DNA of 6,322 nucleotides, taken from Caulobacteraceae bacterium. GTDB taxonomy: Bacteria > Pseudomonadota > Alphaproteobacteria > Caulobacterales > Caulobacteraceae. The stretch covers positions 1 through 6,322 of the forward strand of contig JASLDZ010000040.1 of assembly GCA_030151985.1 (NCBI GenBank), written 5' to 3'. The notes below the pieces were generated by a model that was not told the origin of the DNA, ran no database searches, and saw only the letters and a program-made list of their open reading frames with translations. Positions 1 to 5,057 of the stretch are shown here, piece after piece; the stretch's first letter is position 1, and each line of letters starts with the position of its first letter. The position numbers and the translations under genes are program-made.

Positions 1-1
1 C

Positions 2-955
2 CTGCGCCTGTCGGTGACCGACCGCTGCGACCTGCGCTGCATCTACTGCATGCCGGAGCGCATGGTCTTCCTGCCCAAGCCCGAGGTGCTGACGCTGGAG
101 GAGCTGGAGCGGCTGGCCGGCGTGTTCATCGATCTCGGCGCACGCAAGCTGCGGCTGACGGGGGGCGAGCCCCTCATGCGCCGCGACGTCATGGGGCTCT
201 TTAGGCGGCTGGGAGCGCGCCTGCACACGGGCGGGCTCGACGAGCTGACGCTGACCACCAATGGCACGCGCCTGGCCGAGTTCGCGCCCGCACTCGCCGA
301 CGCCGGCGTGCGGCGGGTCAACGTCAGCCTGGACAGCCTGGACCCCGCGACCTACCGCCGCCTCACCCGGGGCGGAGAGCTGGCCAAGGTGCTGGAGGGG
401 ATCGCCGCCGCGCAGGCCGCGGGGCTCGCCGTGAAGCTGAACGTCGTGGCGCTGGCGCGGGACAACCGCGCCGAGCTGCCCGCCACCGTCGCCTGGGCCC
501 ACGCGCACGCCTGTGACGTCACCTTCATCGAGACCATGCCGATGGGCGAGATCGACGGCGACCGCACCGACCAGTTCGTCAGCCTCGCCGACGTCCGCGC
601 TGACCTCTCCGCGGTCTGGAGCCTCAGCCCGATCCGCAACGACACCGGAGGCCCGGCGCGCTGGTGGCGGGTGGAGGAGACGGGCGGACGCCTGGGCCTG
701 ATCACGCCGCTCAGCCACGACTTCTGCGACACGTGCAACCGGGTGCGGCTGACTTGCACCGGCGTGCTCCACACCTGCCTCGGCCAGGACGACGCCACCG
801 ACCTGCGCGGCCTGATGCGCGGCGGCGCCTCCGACGCGGAGCTGGCCGACGCCGTCCGCGCAGCGATCGTCGCCAAGCCCCGCGGGCACGACTTCGCCGC
901 CGCCATGGGCCACGCGCCCGCCGTGGCGCGCCACATGTCCACTACGGGGGGCTGA
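2..955 (+). CDS. moaA: GTP 3',8-cyclase MoaA (5' partial)
   Basis: Radical SAM enzyme that converts GTP to 3',8-cyclo-GTP, the first step of molybdenum cofactor synthesis; cytoplasmic. The frame is open from base 2 and begins with the family signature LRLSVTDRC, so the true start lies upstream of the window and the GTG at 14 is internal. The SAM-binding [4Fe-4S] motif CxxxCxxC is visible at about residues 9, 13 and 16 of the visible part, followed by a GGEP motif (LRLTGGEP). The second C-terminal cluster motif, CxxC-x13-C, is present in the FCDTCNRVRLTC region near 721-780. The protein ends in the Gly-Gly tail (MSTTGG) that MoaA needs for catalysis. About 317 residues are visible, so only a short N-terminal piece is missing. 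It is followed after 3 bases by moaD. Identification is firm; the upstream promoter cannot be seen. Confidence 0.96.
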   Translation: MRLSVTDRCDLRCIYCMPERMVFLPKPEVLTLEELERLAGVFIDLGARKLRLTGGEPLMRRDVMGLFRRLGARLHTGGLDELTLTTNGTRLAEFAPALADAGVRRVNVSLDSLDPATYRRLTRGGELAKVLEGIAAAQAAGLAVKLNVVALARDNRAELPATVAWAHAHACDVTFIETMPMGEIDGDRTDQFVSLADVRADLSAVWSLSPIRNDTGGPARWWRVEETGGRLGLITPLSHDFCDTCNRVRLTCTGVLHTCLGQDDATDLRGLMRGGASDAELADAVRAAIVAKPRGHDFAAAMGHAPAVARHMSTTGG

Positions 956-958
956 GCG

Positions 959-1198
959 GTGGCGCGGGTGCTCCTGTTCGGCCCGCTGCACGATGTCGCC
1001 GGGTGGCGCGAGCGCGAGGTCGCCGCCGGATCGGTCGCCGAGCTGAAGCAGGCGCTCCACGCCCAGGACGCCCGGCTGGGCGAGGCGCTGGGCGGTCGCG
1101 GCGTGCAGGTGGCCGTCGACCAAGCGATCGTGCGCGGAGACGTCGCCCTCGCCGGCCGCTCCGAGGTCGCCTTCCTCCCGCCCATGAGCGGCGGATGA
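959..1198 (+). CDS. moaD: Molybdopterin synthase sulfur-carrier subunit MoaD
   Basis: Small ubiquitin-like sulfur carrier of 79 residues. Its C-terminal glycine is thiocarboxylated, and it donates sulfur to cyclic pyranopterin monophosphate within the MoaD2-MoaE2 synthase. The sequence has the family start (VLLFGPLHDVAG) and the expected ending FLPPMSGG with the terminal Gly-Gly that inserts into the MoaE active site. The GTG start at 959 is chosen because it is 3 bases after the moaA stop and gives the usual family length (about 80). The stop TGA (1196-1198) overlaps the ATG of moaE in an ATGA arrangement, which fits stoichiometric, coupled synthesis of the two subunits. The activating enzyme (MoeB-type) is not in the window. 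Confidence 0.93.
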   Translation: MARVLLFGPLHDVAGWREREVAAGSVAELKQALHAQDARLGEALGGRGVQVAVDQAIVRGDVALAGRSEVAFLPPMSGG

Positions 1199-1656
1199 GC
1201 GTGGCCCTTGTCGAGGCGCCGTTCGAGCCCGGAGCCTTGCTCTCCGCCTTCACGGCCGGGCGAGACGACATCGGCGCCGTCGTCAGCTTCACCGGCCTGT
1301 GCCGCCGCGACGGCGACGTGGAGGCGCTGGAGCTGGAGGCCTACCCGGGCTTCACCGAGGCCGAGATCGCCCGCATCGCCGAGGCGGTGGTGGAGGCGCA
1401 CGGGCTGGCCGACCTGAAGGTCGTCCATCGCGTCGGGCGCGTGCCGCCGGGGGAGGCCATCGTGTTCGTCGCCGCCGCCGCCGCCCACCGCCGCGCCGCC
1501 TTCGACGGGGCCGACCAGATGATGGACTGGCTGAAGAGCCGCGCCCCCTTCTGGAAGAAGGCGCACGGGACCGACGGCGCCTCCGCCTGGATCGAGCCCC
1601 GCCCGCAGGACCACGCCGACGCCGCCCGCTGGGACGCCCCGCAGACCGCAGAATGA
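1195..1656 (+). CDS. moaE: Molybdopterin synthase catalytic subunit MoaE
   Basis: Catalytic large subunit of molybdopterin synthase, which builds the dithiolene of molybdopterin using sulfur from MoaD. The 153-residue product shows the family pattern: VVSFTGLCR near residue 30, HRVGRVPPGE at 78-87, an HRRAAF block near 98-103 and the LKSRAPFWKK block. K114 and K121 match the two essential lysines of E. coli MoaE (K119 and K126, same spacing of seven). The reading frame is open far upstream (from 664), but the ATG at 1195 overlaps the moaD stop and gives the normal N-terminus. The C-terminal tail after residue 135 (ending DAPQTAE) is less conserved, and its last codons lie in a 17-bp tandem repeat (1643-1677) shared with the start of moaB. 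Confidence 0.95.
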   Translation: MSVALVEAPFEPGALLSAFTAGRDDIGAVVSFTGLCRRDGDVEALELEAYPGFTEAEIARIAEAVVEAHGLADLKVVHRVGRVPPGEAIVFVAAAAAHRRAAFDGADQMMDWLKSRAPFWKKAHGTDGASAWIEPRPQDHADAARWDAPQTAE

Positions 1657-1677
1657 GCGAGACCGCAGAATGAGCGA
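1643..1677. repeat. 17-bp tandem duplication at the moaE/moaB junction
   Basis: The unit AGACCGCAGAATGAGCG occurs at 1643-1659 and again at 1660-1676, with one more matching base at 1677. It is exact, with no mismatch between copies. Each copy contains a complete ATGA start/stop overlap. Removing one copy would restore a simple four-base ATGA overlap between moaE and moaB like those elsewhere in the operon, so a slippage duplication of an ancestral overlap is the simplest explanation. Confidence 0.9.
1653..1673 (+). other. Six-codon linker ORF between moaE and moaB
   Basis: A very short open frame encoding MSETAE. Its ATG (1653-1655) overlaps the moaE stop (1654-1656) as ATGA, and its TGA (1671-1673) overlaps the moaB ATG (1670-1672), again as ATGA. 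It arises from a 17-bp tandem duplication, which is not a multiple of three. Seen directly: the two overlaps and the repeat. Inferred: ribosomes finishing moaE could reinitiate here and then again at moaB, or skip it. No strong Shine-Dalgarno sequence precedes the ATG. It may be a by-product of the duplication with no function as a peptide. Confidence 0.45.
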
Positions 1678-2245
1678 AGCCGCCGCCGTCCTCGCCGAAG
1701 CCTCCGCCATCCGGCCCGGCGGCCGCATCGACGGCGAGCGCCCGTTCAAGCCGGTCCGCATCGCGGTGCTCACCGTCAGCGACACCCGCGACCTCGCCAC
1801 CGACACCTCCGGCGACATCCTGCAGGCGCGCGTCGAGGGCGCGGGCCACGCGCTCGCCGGCCGGGCGCTGGTGCGCGACGACGTCGACGCCATCCGCGAG
1901 CAGGTGCTGGCCTGGGTGGAGGGCGGCGAGACCGACGTGGTGATCACCACCGGCGGCACGGGCCTGACCGGCCGCGACATCACGCCGGAGGCGCTGGAGC
2001 CCCTGTTCGACAAGCGGATGGAGGGCTTCTCGGTGGTCTTCCATCTGGTCAGCTACGGCACGATAGGGCTCTCCACCCTGCAGAGCCGGGCGACGGCGGG
2101 GCTGATCTCGGGCGTGTTCGTCTTCTGCCTGCCGGGCTCCAACGGCGCCTGCAAGGACGGCTGGGGCGTGATCGCGCCGCAACTCGACAGCCGCCACGCG
2201 CCCTGCAACATGGTCGAACTGATGCCACGCCTGCTGGAGCGCTGA
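1670..2245 (+). CDS. moaB: MoaB/Mog-family molybdopterin-binding protein
   Basis: A 191-residue member of the MoaB/MogA family, which binds molybdopterin and, in Mog-type members, adenylylates it before metal insertion by MoeA. Visible motifs are RIAVLTVSDTRD near residues 30-41, DTSGDIL after it, TTGGTGLTGRDITPEAL around residues 93-109 (GGTG molybdopterin-binding loop with the following aspartate) and LPGSNGACKDGW around 154-165. The C-terminal APQLDSRHAPCN matches MoaB rather than the longer Mog form. It has an N-terminal stretch of roughly a dozen residues beyond the E. coli MoaB length. No separate mogA is in the window, so this protein may carry out the adenylylation here; that is inference. 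The ATG at 1670 is set by the second copy of the tandem repeat. It is followed after 5 bases by the VOC gene. Confidence 0.9.
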   Translation: MSEAAAVLAEASAIRPGGRIDGERPFKPVRIAVLTVSDTRDLATDTSGDILQARVEGAGHALAGRALVRDDVDAIREQVLAWVEGGETDVVITTGGTGLTGRDITPEALEPLFDKRMEGFSVVFHLVSYGTIGLSTLQSRATAGLISGVFVFCLPGSNGACKDGWGVIAPQLDSRHAPCNMVELMPRLLER

Positions 2246-2250
2246 CCGTC

Positions 2251-2631
2251 ATGGCCAAGGTCGTCGGGATCGGGGGCGTGTTCTTCAAGGCGGCCAACAC
2301 GCCCGAGGTGAAAGCCTGGTACGCCAAGGTGCTGGGCGTCGAGATCGGGGAGTACGGCGCGATGCTGCCGCCGCTGCCCTACGGCGTCACCGTGTTCAAC
2401 GCCTTCAAGGCCAGCACGACCTACTTCGCGCCCTCGACCTCGCCGGTGATGCTCAACCTGATGGTCGATGACATGACGGGCATCCTCGCCAACCTGAAGG
2501 CGGCGGGCGTGCCCGTGCTCAAGCAGGAGGACGCGAGCTACGGCCGCTTCGTCCACATCATGGATCCGACCGGGCTGAAGCTGGAGCTGTGGGAGCCCGA
2601 CGCCGCGACGAAGGCCAAAGGGCGCGGGTGA
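2251..2631 (+). CDS. VOC-superfamily (glyoxalase-like) protein, function unknown
   Basis: A 126-residue single vicinal-oxygen-chelate domain protein (glyoxalase/bleomycin-resistance/extradiol dioxygenase superfamily). Recognisable features are the first module GIGGVFFKAANTPEVKAWY followed by VLGVEIG, and the second module LNLMVDD...LKAAGVPVL with a closing GRFVHIMDPTGLKLELWEP. The last strand keeps E112, which corresponds by pattern to the final metal ligand of glyoxalase I. The strand positions that usually carry the other ligands seem to be Gly and Asn (near residues 8-9 and N69), so the classical four-ligand metal site is probably incomplete; this comes from pattern matching, not alignment. 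A GGAG at 2236-2239 serves as ribosome binding site. It starts 5 bases after moaB, and its stop overlaps the moaC GTG start (GTGA), so it is embedded in the Moco operon. Substrate and role cannot be told from sequence. Confidence 0.85.
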   Translation: MAKVVGIGGVFFKAANTPEVKAWYAKVLGVEIGEYGAMLPPLPYGVTVFNAFKASTTYFAPSTSPVMLNLMVDDMTGILANLKAAGVPVLKQEDASYGRFVHIMDPTGLKLELWEPDAATKAKGRG

Positions 2632-3110
2632 GCGGCCTCACCCATATCGACGCCTCCGGCCGAGCCCGGATGGTGGACGTGTCGGACAAGCCGGCGACCG
2701 CCCGAGAGGCGGTCGCGGCGGGGCGGATCGTGATGGCCCCCGCCACGCTGAGGCTGGCGGTGGAGGGCTCCGGCAAGAAGGGCGAGGTGCTGGCCACGGC
2801 CGAGCTCGCGGGCGTCATGGCCGCCAAGCGCACGGCCGACCTCATCCCGCTCTGCCATCCGTTAGCGCTCTCGAAGGTGGAGGTGGCCGTCGTTCCCGCC
2901 GAAGACGGCTCGGGGCTGGAGGTGACGGCGCGGGTGAAGACCACCGGCCCCACCGGCGTGGAGATGGAGGCGCTGACCGCCGTCTCCGTCGCCTGCCTGA
3001 CCCTCTACGACATGCTGAAGGCGGCCGACAAAGCCATGACCATCGAGGCGGTGCGGCTGGTCTCCAAGACCGGCGGCGCCTCGGGCGACTTCCGGCGGGA
3101 CGGCGCGTGA
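2628..3110 (+). CDS. moaC: Cyclic pyranopterin monophosphate synthase MoaC
   Basis: Converts the MoaA product 3',8-cyclo-GTP to cyclic pyranopterin monophosphate; cytoplasmic hexamer in characterised members. The GTG at 2628 gives 160 residues, the standard length, beginning MSGLTHIDASGRARMVDVS as in E. coli MoaC. The frame also has an ATG at 2589, but that would add 13 unconserved residues and run into the VOC gene. Active-site residues fall at the same numbers as in E. coli: H77 in LCHPL, D128 and K131 in LYDMLKAADK. The ending KTGGASGDFRRDGA is typical. The start overlaps the VOC stop and the stop overlaps the moeA start, both as GTGA. The conserved LCHPLAL motif uses one TTA leucine codon (L79), rare in DNA this GC-rich. 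Confidence 0.96.
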   Translation: MSGLTHIDASGRARMVDVSDKPATAREAVAAGRIVMAPATLRLAVEGSGKKGEVLATAELAGVMAAKRTADLIPLCHPLALSKVEVAVVPAEDGSGLEVTARVKTTGPTGVEMEALTAVSVACLTLYDMLKAADKAMTIEAVRLVSKTGGASGDFRRDGA

Positions 3111-4312
3111 GCAACCGTCTGCTGACCGTCGAGGAGGCGCGGGCGCGGATGCTGGCGCCCTTCGCACCGGGGCCGGCGGAGACCGTCCCGCTGGCGCAAG
3201 CCGTCGGCCGCGTGCTGGCCGCAGACGTGACGGCGCGCCGCGATCAGCCTCCCTACGACGCCTCCGCCATGGACGGCTGGGCGGTGCGGCATTCGGACTT
3301 GGCCGCGGGCGAGGCGTTGGCGGTGCAGGGGGAGAGCGCGGCGGGCGCGCCGTTCTCAGCATCGCTCGCGCCCCGGTCGGCGGTCCGCATCTTCACCGGA
3401 GCGGCCGTTCCGCCCGGCGCGGACCGCGTGGTGATCCAGGAGGAGGCGGAGCGGGAGGGGGACCGCGTTCGGTTGTCGCCCGTGGGAGAGACCCGCCATG
3501 TGCGCCCTCGAGGCGGCGATTTCCGCGCCGGCGACGCCCTGCTGGCCGCGGGCGCGCGGCTGGATCCCTGGCGCATCGCGCTGGCGGCCTCCTCCGGACG
3601 CGGCGAGCTCCAGGTCGCCCCGCGCCCGCGCATCGCGCTCCTCTCCACCGGCGAGGAGATCGTCGAGGCGGGAGCCGAGGCGGCCGACCACCAGATCTTC
3701 GAATCGAACAGCCCCGCGCTCGCCGCCCGCGCCGCCGCCTGGGGCGCGCAGGTGGTCAAGCTGAAGCCCGCTCGCGACGAGGAGAAGTCGATCGCCGCGG
3801 CGGTGGAGGGCGCGGACGCCGAGCTGATCGTCACCATCGGCGGCGCCTCGGTCGGCGACCACGACCTCGTCAAACCCGCGCTGCGTCGGCTGGGCCTGGA
3901 GCTGGCGGTGGAGAGCGTCGCGGTGCGGCCGGGAAAGCCGACGTGGTTCGGACGCCTGGGCGACGGCCGCCATGTGCTGGGCCTGCCCGGCAACCCCGCC
4001 TCGGCCCTGGTCTGCGCCGAGCTGTTCCTGCGTCCGCTCCTGCTCACGTGGCAGGGGGCCGACCCCGCCTTCCCGCTGCGCGCGGTGCGGCTCGCCGCCG
4101 GCCTGCCGCCCACCGGCCCGCGCGAGCACTGGATGCGGGCGAAGCTCTCGTGGGCGGAGGACGGCTCGACCTGGGCCGACGCCTTTCCCGACCAGGACTC
4201 CTCGCTGGTGGCCGTCTTCGCGGCCGCCGACGCGCTGATCCGCCGTCCGGCGGGCGCGGGCGCGCTGGAGCGGGGGGCGGTGGTGCAGGCGCTGGGGCTC
4301 GACCGGCTCTAG
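3107..4312 (+). CDS. moeA: Molybdopterin molybdenumtransferase MoeA
   Basis: Inserts molybdate into adenylylated molybdopterin, the last step of basic Moco formation. The 401-residue length is close to E. coli MoeA (411). Visible blocks in order: QPPYDASAMDGWAV at 47-60 with D56 matching catalytic D59 of E. coli, GAAVPPGADRVVIQEE around residues 104-119, STGEEIVEAG from residue 180, ESNSPALAARA around 200, TIGGASVGDHD at 243-253, GKPTWFGRL, and GLPGNPASALV from residue 292, followed by the C-terminal barrel domain. The GTG start at 3107 overlaps the moaC stop (GTGA). The TAG stop lies in a CTAG that also supplies the stop of the convergent TUDOR gene. It is the last gene of the + strand operon. 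No hairpin-plus-T-tract terminator follows it. Confidence 0.95.
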   Translation: MSNRLLTVEEARARMLAPFAPGPAETVPLAQAVGRVLAADVTARRDQPPYDASAMDGWAVRHSDLAAGEALAVQGESAAGAPFSASLAPRSAVRIFTGAAVPPGADRVVIQEEAEREGDRVRLSPVGETRHVRPRGGDFRAGDALLAAGARLDPWRIALAASSGRGELQVAPRPRIALLSTGEEIVEAGAEAADHQIFESNSPALAARAAAWGAQVVKLKPARDEEKSIAAAVEGADAELIVTIGGASVGDHDLVKPALRRLGLELAVESVAVRPGKPTWFGRLGDGRHVLGLPGNPASALVCAELFLRPLLLTWQGADPAFPLRAVRLAAGLPPTGPREHWMRAKLSWAEDGSTWADAFPDQDSSLVAVFAAADALIRRPAGAGALERGAVVQALGLDRL

Positions 4313-4521
4313 GCCTTCTTCAGCTCGCCGGGCTTGTGGATCGCCTCGGCGCCCGTCTTGTCGCTCTTCACCTTGTACTGCGGGTCGTCCTTGGTGGCCT
4401 TGGCGGTGTGGCCCTTCACCTTCGCGGTGGAGGTCACCTTCTTGACCACCTTGCCGTGGGTCTCGCCTTGCGAGGTCCCCCACTTCACCTTGTCGCCCGC
4501 CTTCAGCGTCTTGGTCGCCAT
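4309..4521 (-). CDS. Hva1-TUDOR domain protein (DUF2945)
   Basis: A 70-residue basic protein of the hypervirulence-associated TUDOR family (DUF2945). The hallmarks are GDKVKWGTSQGETHGKVV at about residues 9-26, followed by a lysine/threonine-rich stretch, DDPQYKVKSDKTGAEAIHKP and the closing ELKKA. The family is a small SH3-like beta barrel common in proteobacteria and fungi; its molecular role is not known to me. A good ribosome binding site (GGGAG, 7 bases before the ATG) lies in the 3' arm of a perfect palindrome (4528-4545). It lies downstream of the DUF4160-DUF2442 pair on the same strand but is separated by 69 bp, so it may have its own promoter. It converges with moeA and the coding ends overlap by four bases. 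Confidence 0.85.
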   Translation of the reverse strand: MATKTLKAGDKVKWGTSQGETHGKVVKKVTSTAKVKGHTAKATKDDPQYKVKSDKTGAEAIHKPGELKKA

Positions 4522-4527
4522 ATCCGT

Positions 4528-4545
4528 TCTCCCGTCGACGGGAGA
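4528..4545. repeat. Perfect 18-bp palindrome upstream of the TUDOR gene
   Basis: TCTCCCGTCGACGGGAGA is identical to its own reverse complement. In RNA it can fold as a 7-bp GC-rich stem with a UCGA tetraloop. Read on the - strand it ends 6 bases before the TUDOR start codon and its 3' arm contains that gene's Shine-Dalgarno sequence (GGGAG). It is also 37 bases past the DUF2442 stop codon. No T-tract follows, so it is not a standard intrinsic terminator. Similar CTCCCG/CGGGAG palindromes are, in my memory, dispersed in Caulobacterales genomes, so it may be one copy of a small intergenic repeat. A binding site for a dimeric regulator is also possible. Confidence 0.75.
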
Positions 4546-4548
4546 GGG

Positions 4549-4574
4549 AAGCCGGTTCTCGTCGGCGGTGTTCC
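4549..4574 (-). promoter_or_regulatory. Possible EcfG-type promoter for the TUDOR gene (weak)
   Basis: On the - strand GGAAC (4574-4570) is followed after 16 bases by GGCTT (4553-4549). The alphaproteobacterial general stress sigma factor EcfG/SigT recognises GGAAC-N16/17-CGTT. The -35 element is exact; the -10 element is poor. Position relative to the TUDOR gene is reasonable (start codon at 4521). This is a tentative reading, since a GGAAC alone is expected by chance. Confidence 0.2.
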
Positions 4575-4590
4575 CCGAACGGATTAGGCG

Positions 4591-4833
4591 TCAGGCGGCG
4601 CGCAGGAGGCCCGCGGCGGAGATGTCCTCGTCCAAGTCCGGCCAGTGAACGCCTTCGCCGCGTCCGATCAGCCGCCAGTTGGCGCGCTCTCCTGCCGATC
4701 CATCCCGCAGACGCGGGAACCACTCGGTGGGGGCGGCCAGCTCACGGCCATCCGCGAGCGTGAGGCGGAGAAAATCGTCATCGACCATTACATCGGTAAT
4801 CTGGGCCAGGAATTTAGGAGCCGAAGTGGGCAT
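4591..4833 (-). CDS. DUF2442 family protein
   Basis: An 80-residue protein with the DUF2442 pattern: a first strand (ITDVMVDDDFLRLTLADGRELAAP), then WFPRL at 38-42, RANWRLIGRGEGVHWPDLDEDIS from residue 50 and the closing GLL. Function is not established. Genes of this family are often found next to DUF4160 genes, as here, and the pair has a toxin-antitoxin-like layout, but I know of no proof. The ATG at 4833 lies inside the end of the DUF4160 gene (20-base overlap) and is preceded by an AGAGG ribosome binding site six bases upstream. The stretch around 4760-4880 is visibly less GC-rich than the flanking genes, which could mean recent acquisition. Confidence 0.85.
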   Translation of the reverse strand: MPTSAPKFLAQITDVMVDDDFLRLTLADGRELAAPTEWFPRLRDGSAGERANWRLIGRGEGVHWPDLDEDISAAGLLRAA

Positions 4834-5050
4834 GCCACGCCTCTAGGAAACGGATGCGATGTTCTATCACGACGAGCCGCAATCGCTTCAGTTCGTGGGC
4901 TCTTAGGCCCTGCGACGACGAGAGATCAACGGGGTCGATCCAGAACTTCGCCGTTGCGCCCTGTTGCTCGACATGGACGTGGGGCGGCTCCGAGCCTTCG
5001 AGGCTGTAGAAGAAGAAGCGCGACCCTCCGAGGCGCAGCACCGTCGGCAT
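4814..5050 (-). CDS. DUF4160 family protein
   Basis: A 78-residue protein matching DUF4160: start MPTVLRLGGSRFFFYSLEG, then the family hallmark EPPHVHVEQQGATAKFWIDP (H24 and H26), and a helical C-terminal half (HELKRLRLVVIEHRIRFLEAWHAHF). The biochemical role is unknown; the paired conserved histidines could be catalytic or bind metal, but that is inference. It starts 7 bases after the nrdB stop with a GGAG inside the last nrdB codons, so it is likely cotranscribed with nrdB. Its 3' end overlaps the DUF2442 start by 20 bases, indicating a coupled pair. The TAA stop and more mixed codon use contrast with the strongly GC-biased neighbours. Confidence 0.86.
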   Translation of the reverse strand: MPTVLRLGGSRFFFYSLEGSEPPHVHVEQQGATAKFWIDPVDLSSSQGLRAHELKRLRLVVIEHRIRFLEAWHAHFGS

Positions 5051-5057
5051 GCCGCCG

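Noticed and set aside
14..16. GTG as the start codon of moaA
   Set aside because: The frame is open upstream to the window edge and encodes the conserved LRLS residues before VTDRC, so the gene is truncated by the window and this is an internal valine.
664..1194. Extended start for moaE
   Set aside because: The added 177 residues are a shadow of the moaA and moaD frames (Arg/Pro-rich); the ATG at 1195 overlaps the moaD stop and fits the family.
352..2013. Long antisense open frame (553 codons) over moaA-moaB
   Set aside because: Low-complexity Ser/Arg/Pro-rich translation with no recognisable domain; typical shadow frame opposite GC-rich coding DNA.
2589..2627. Upstream ATG start for moaC
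   Set aside because: It adds 13 arginine-rich residues not found in MoaC and overlaps the VOC gene deeply; the GTG at 2628 reproduces the family N-terminus exactly.
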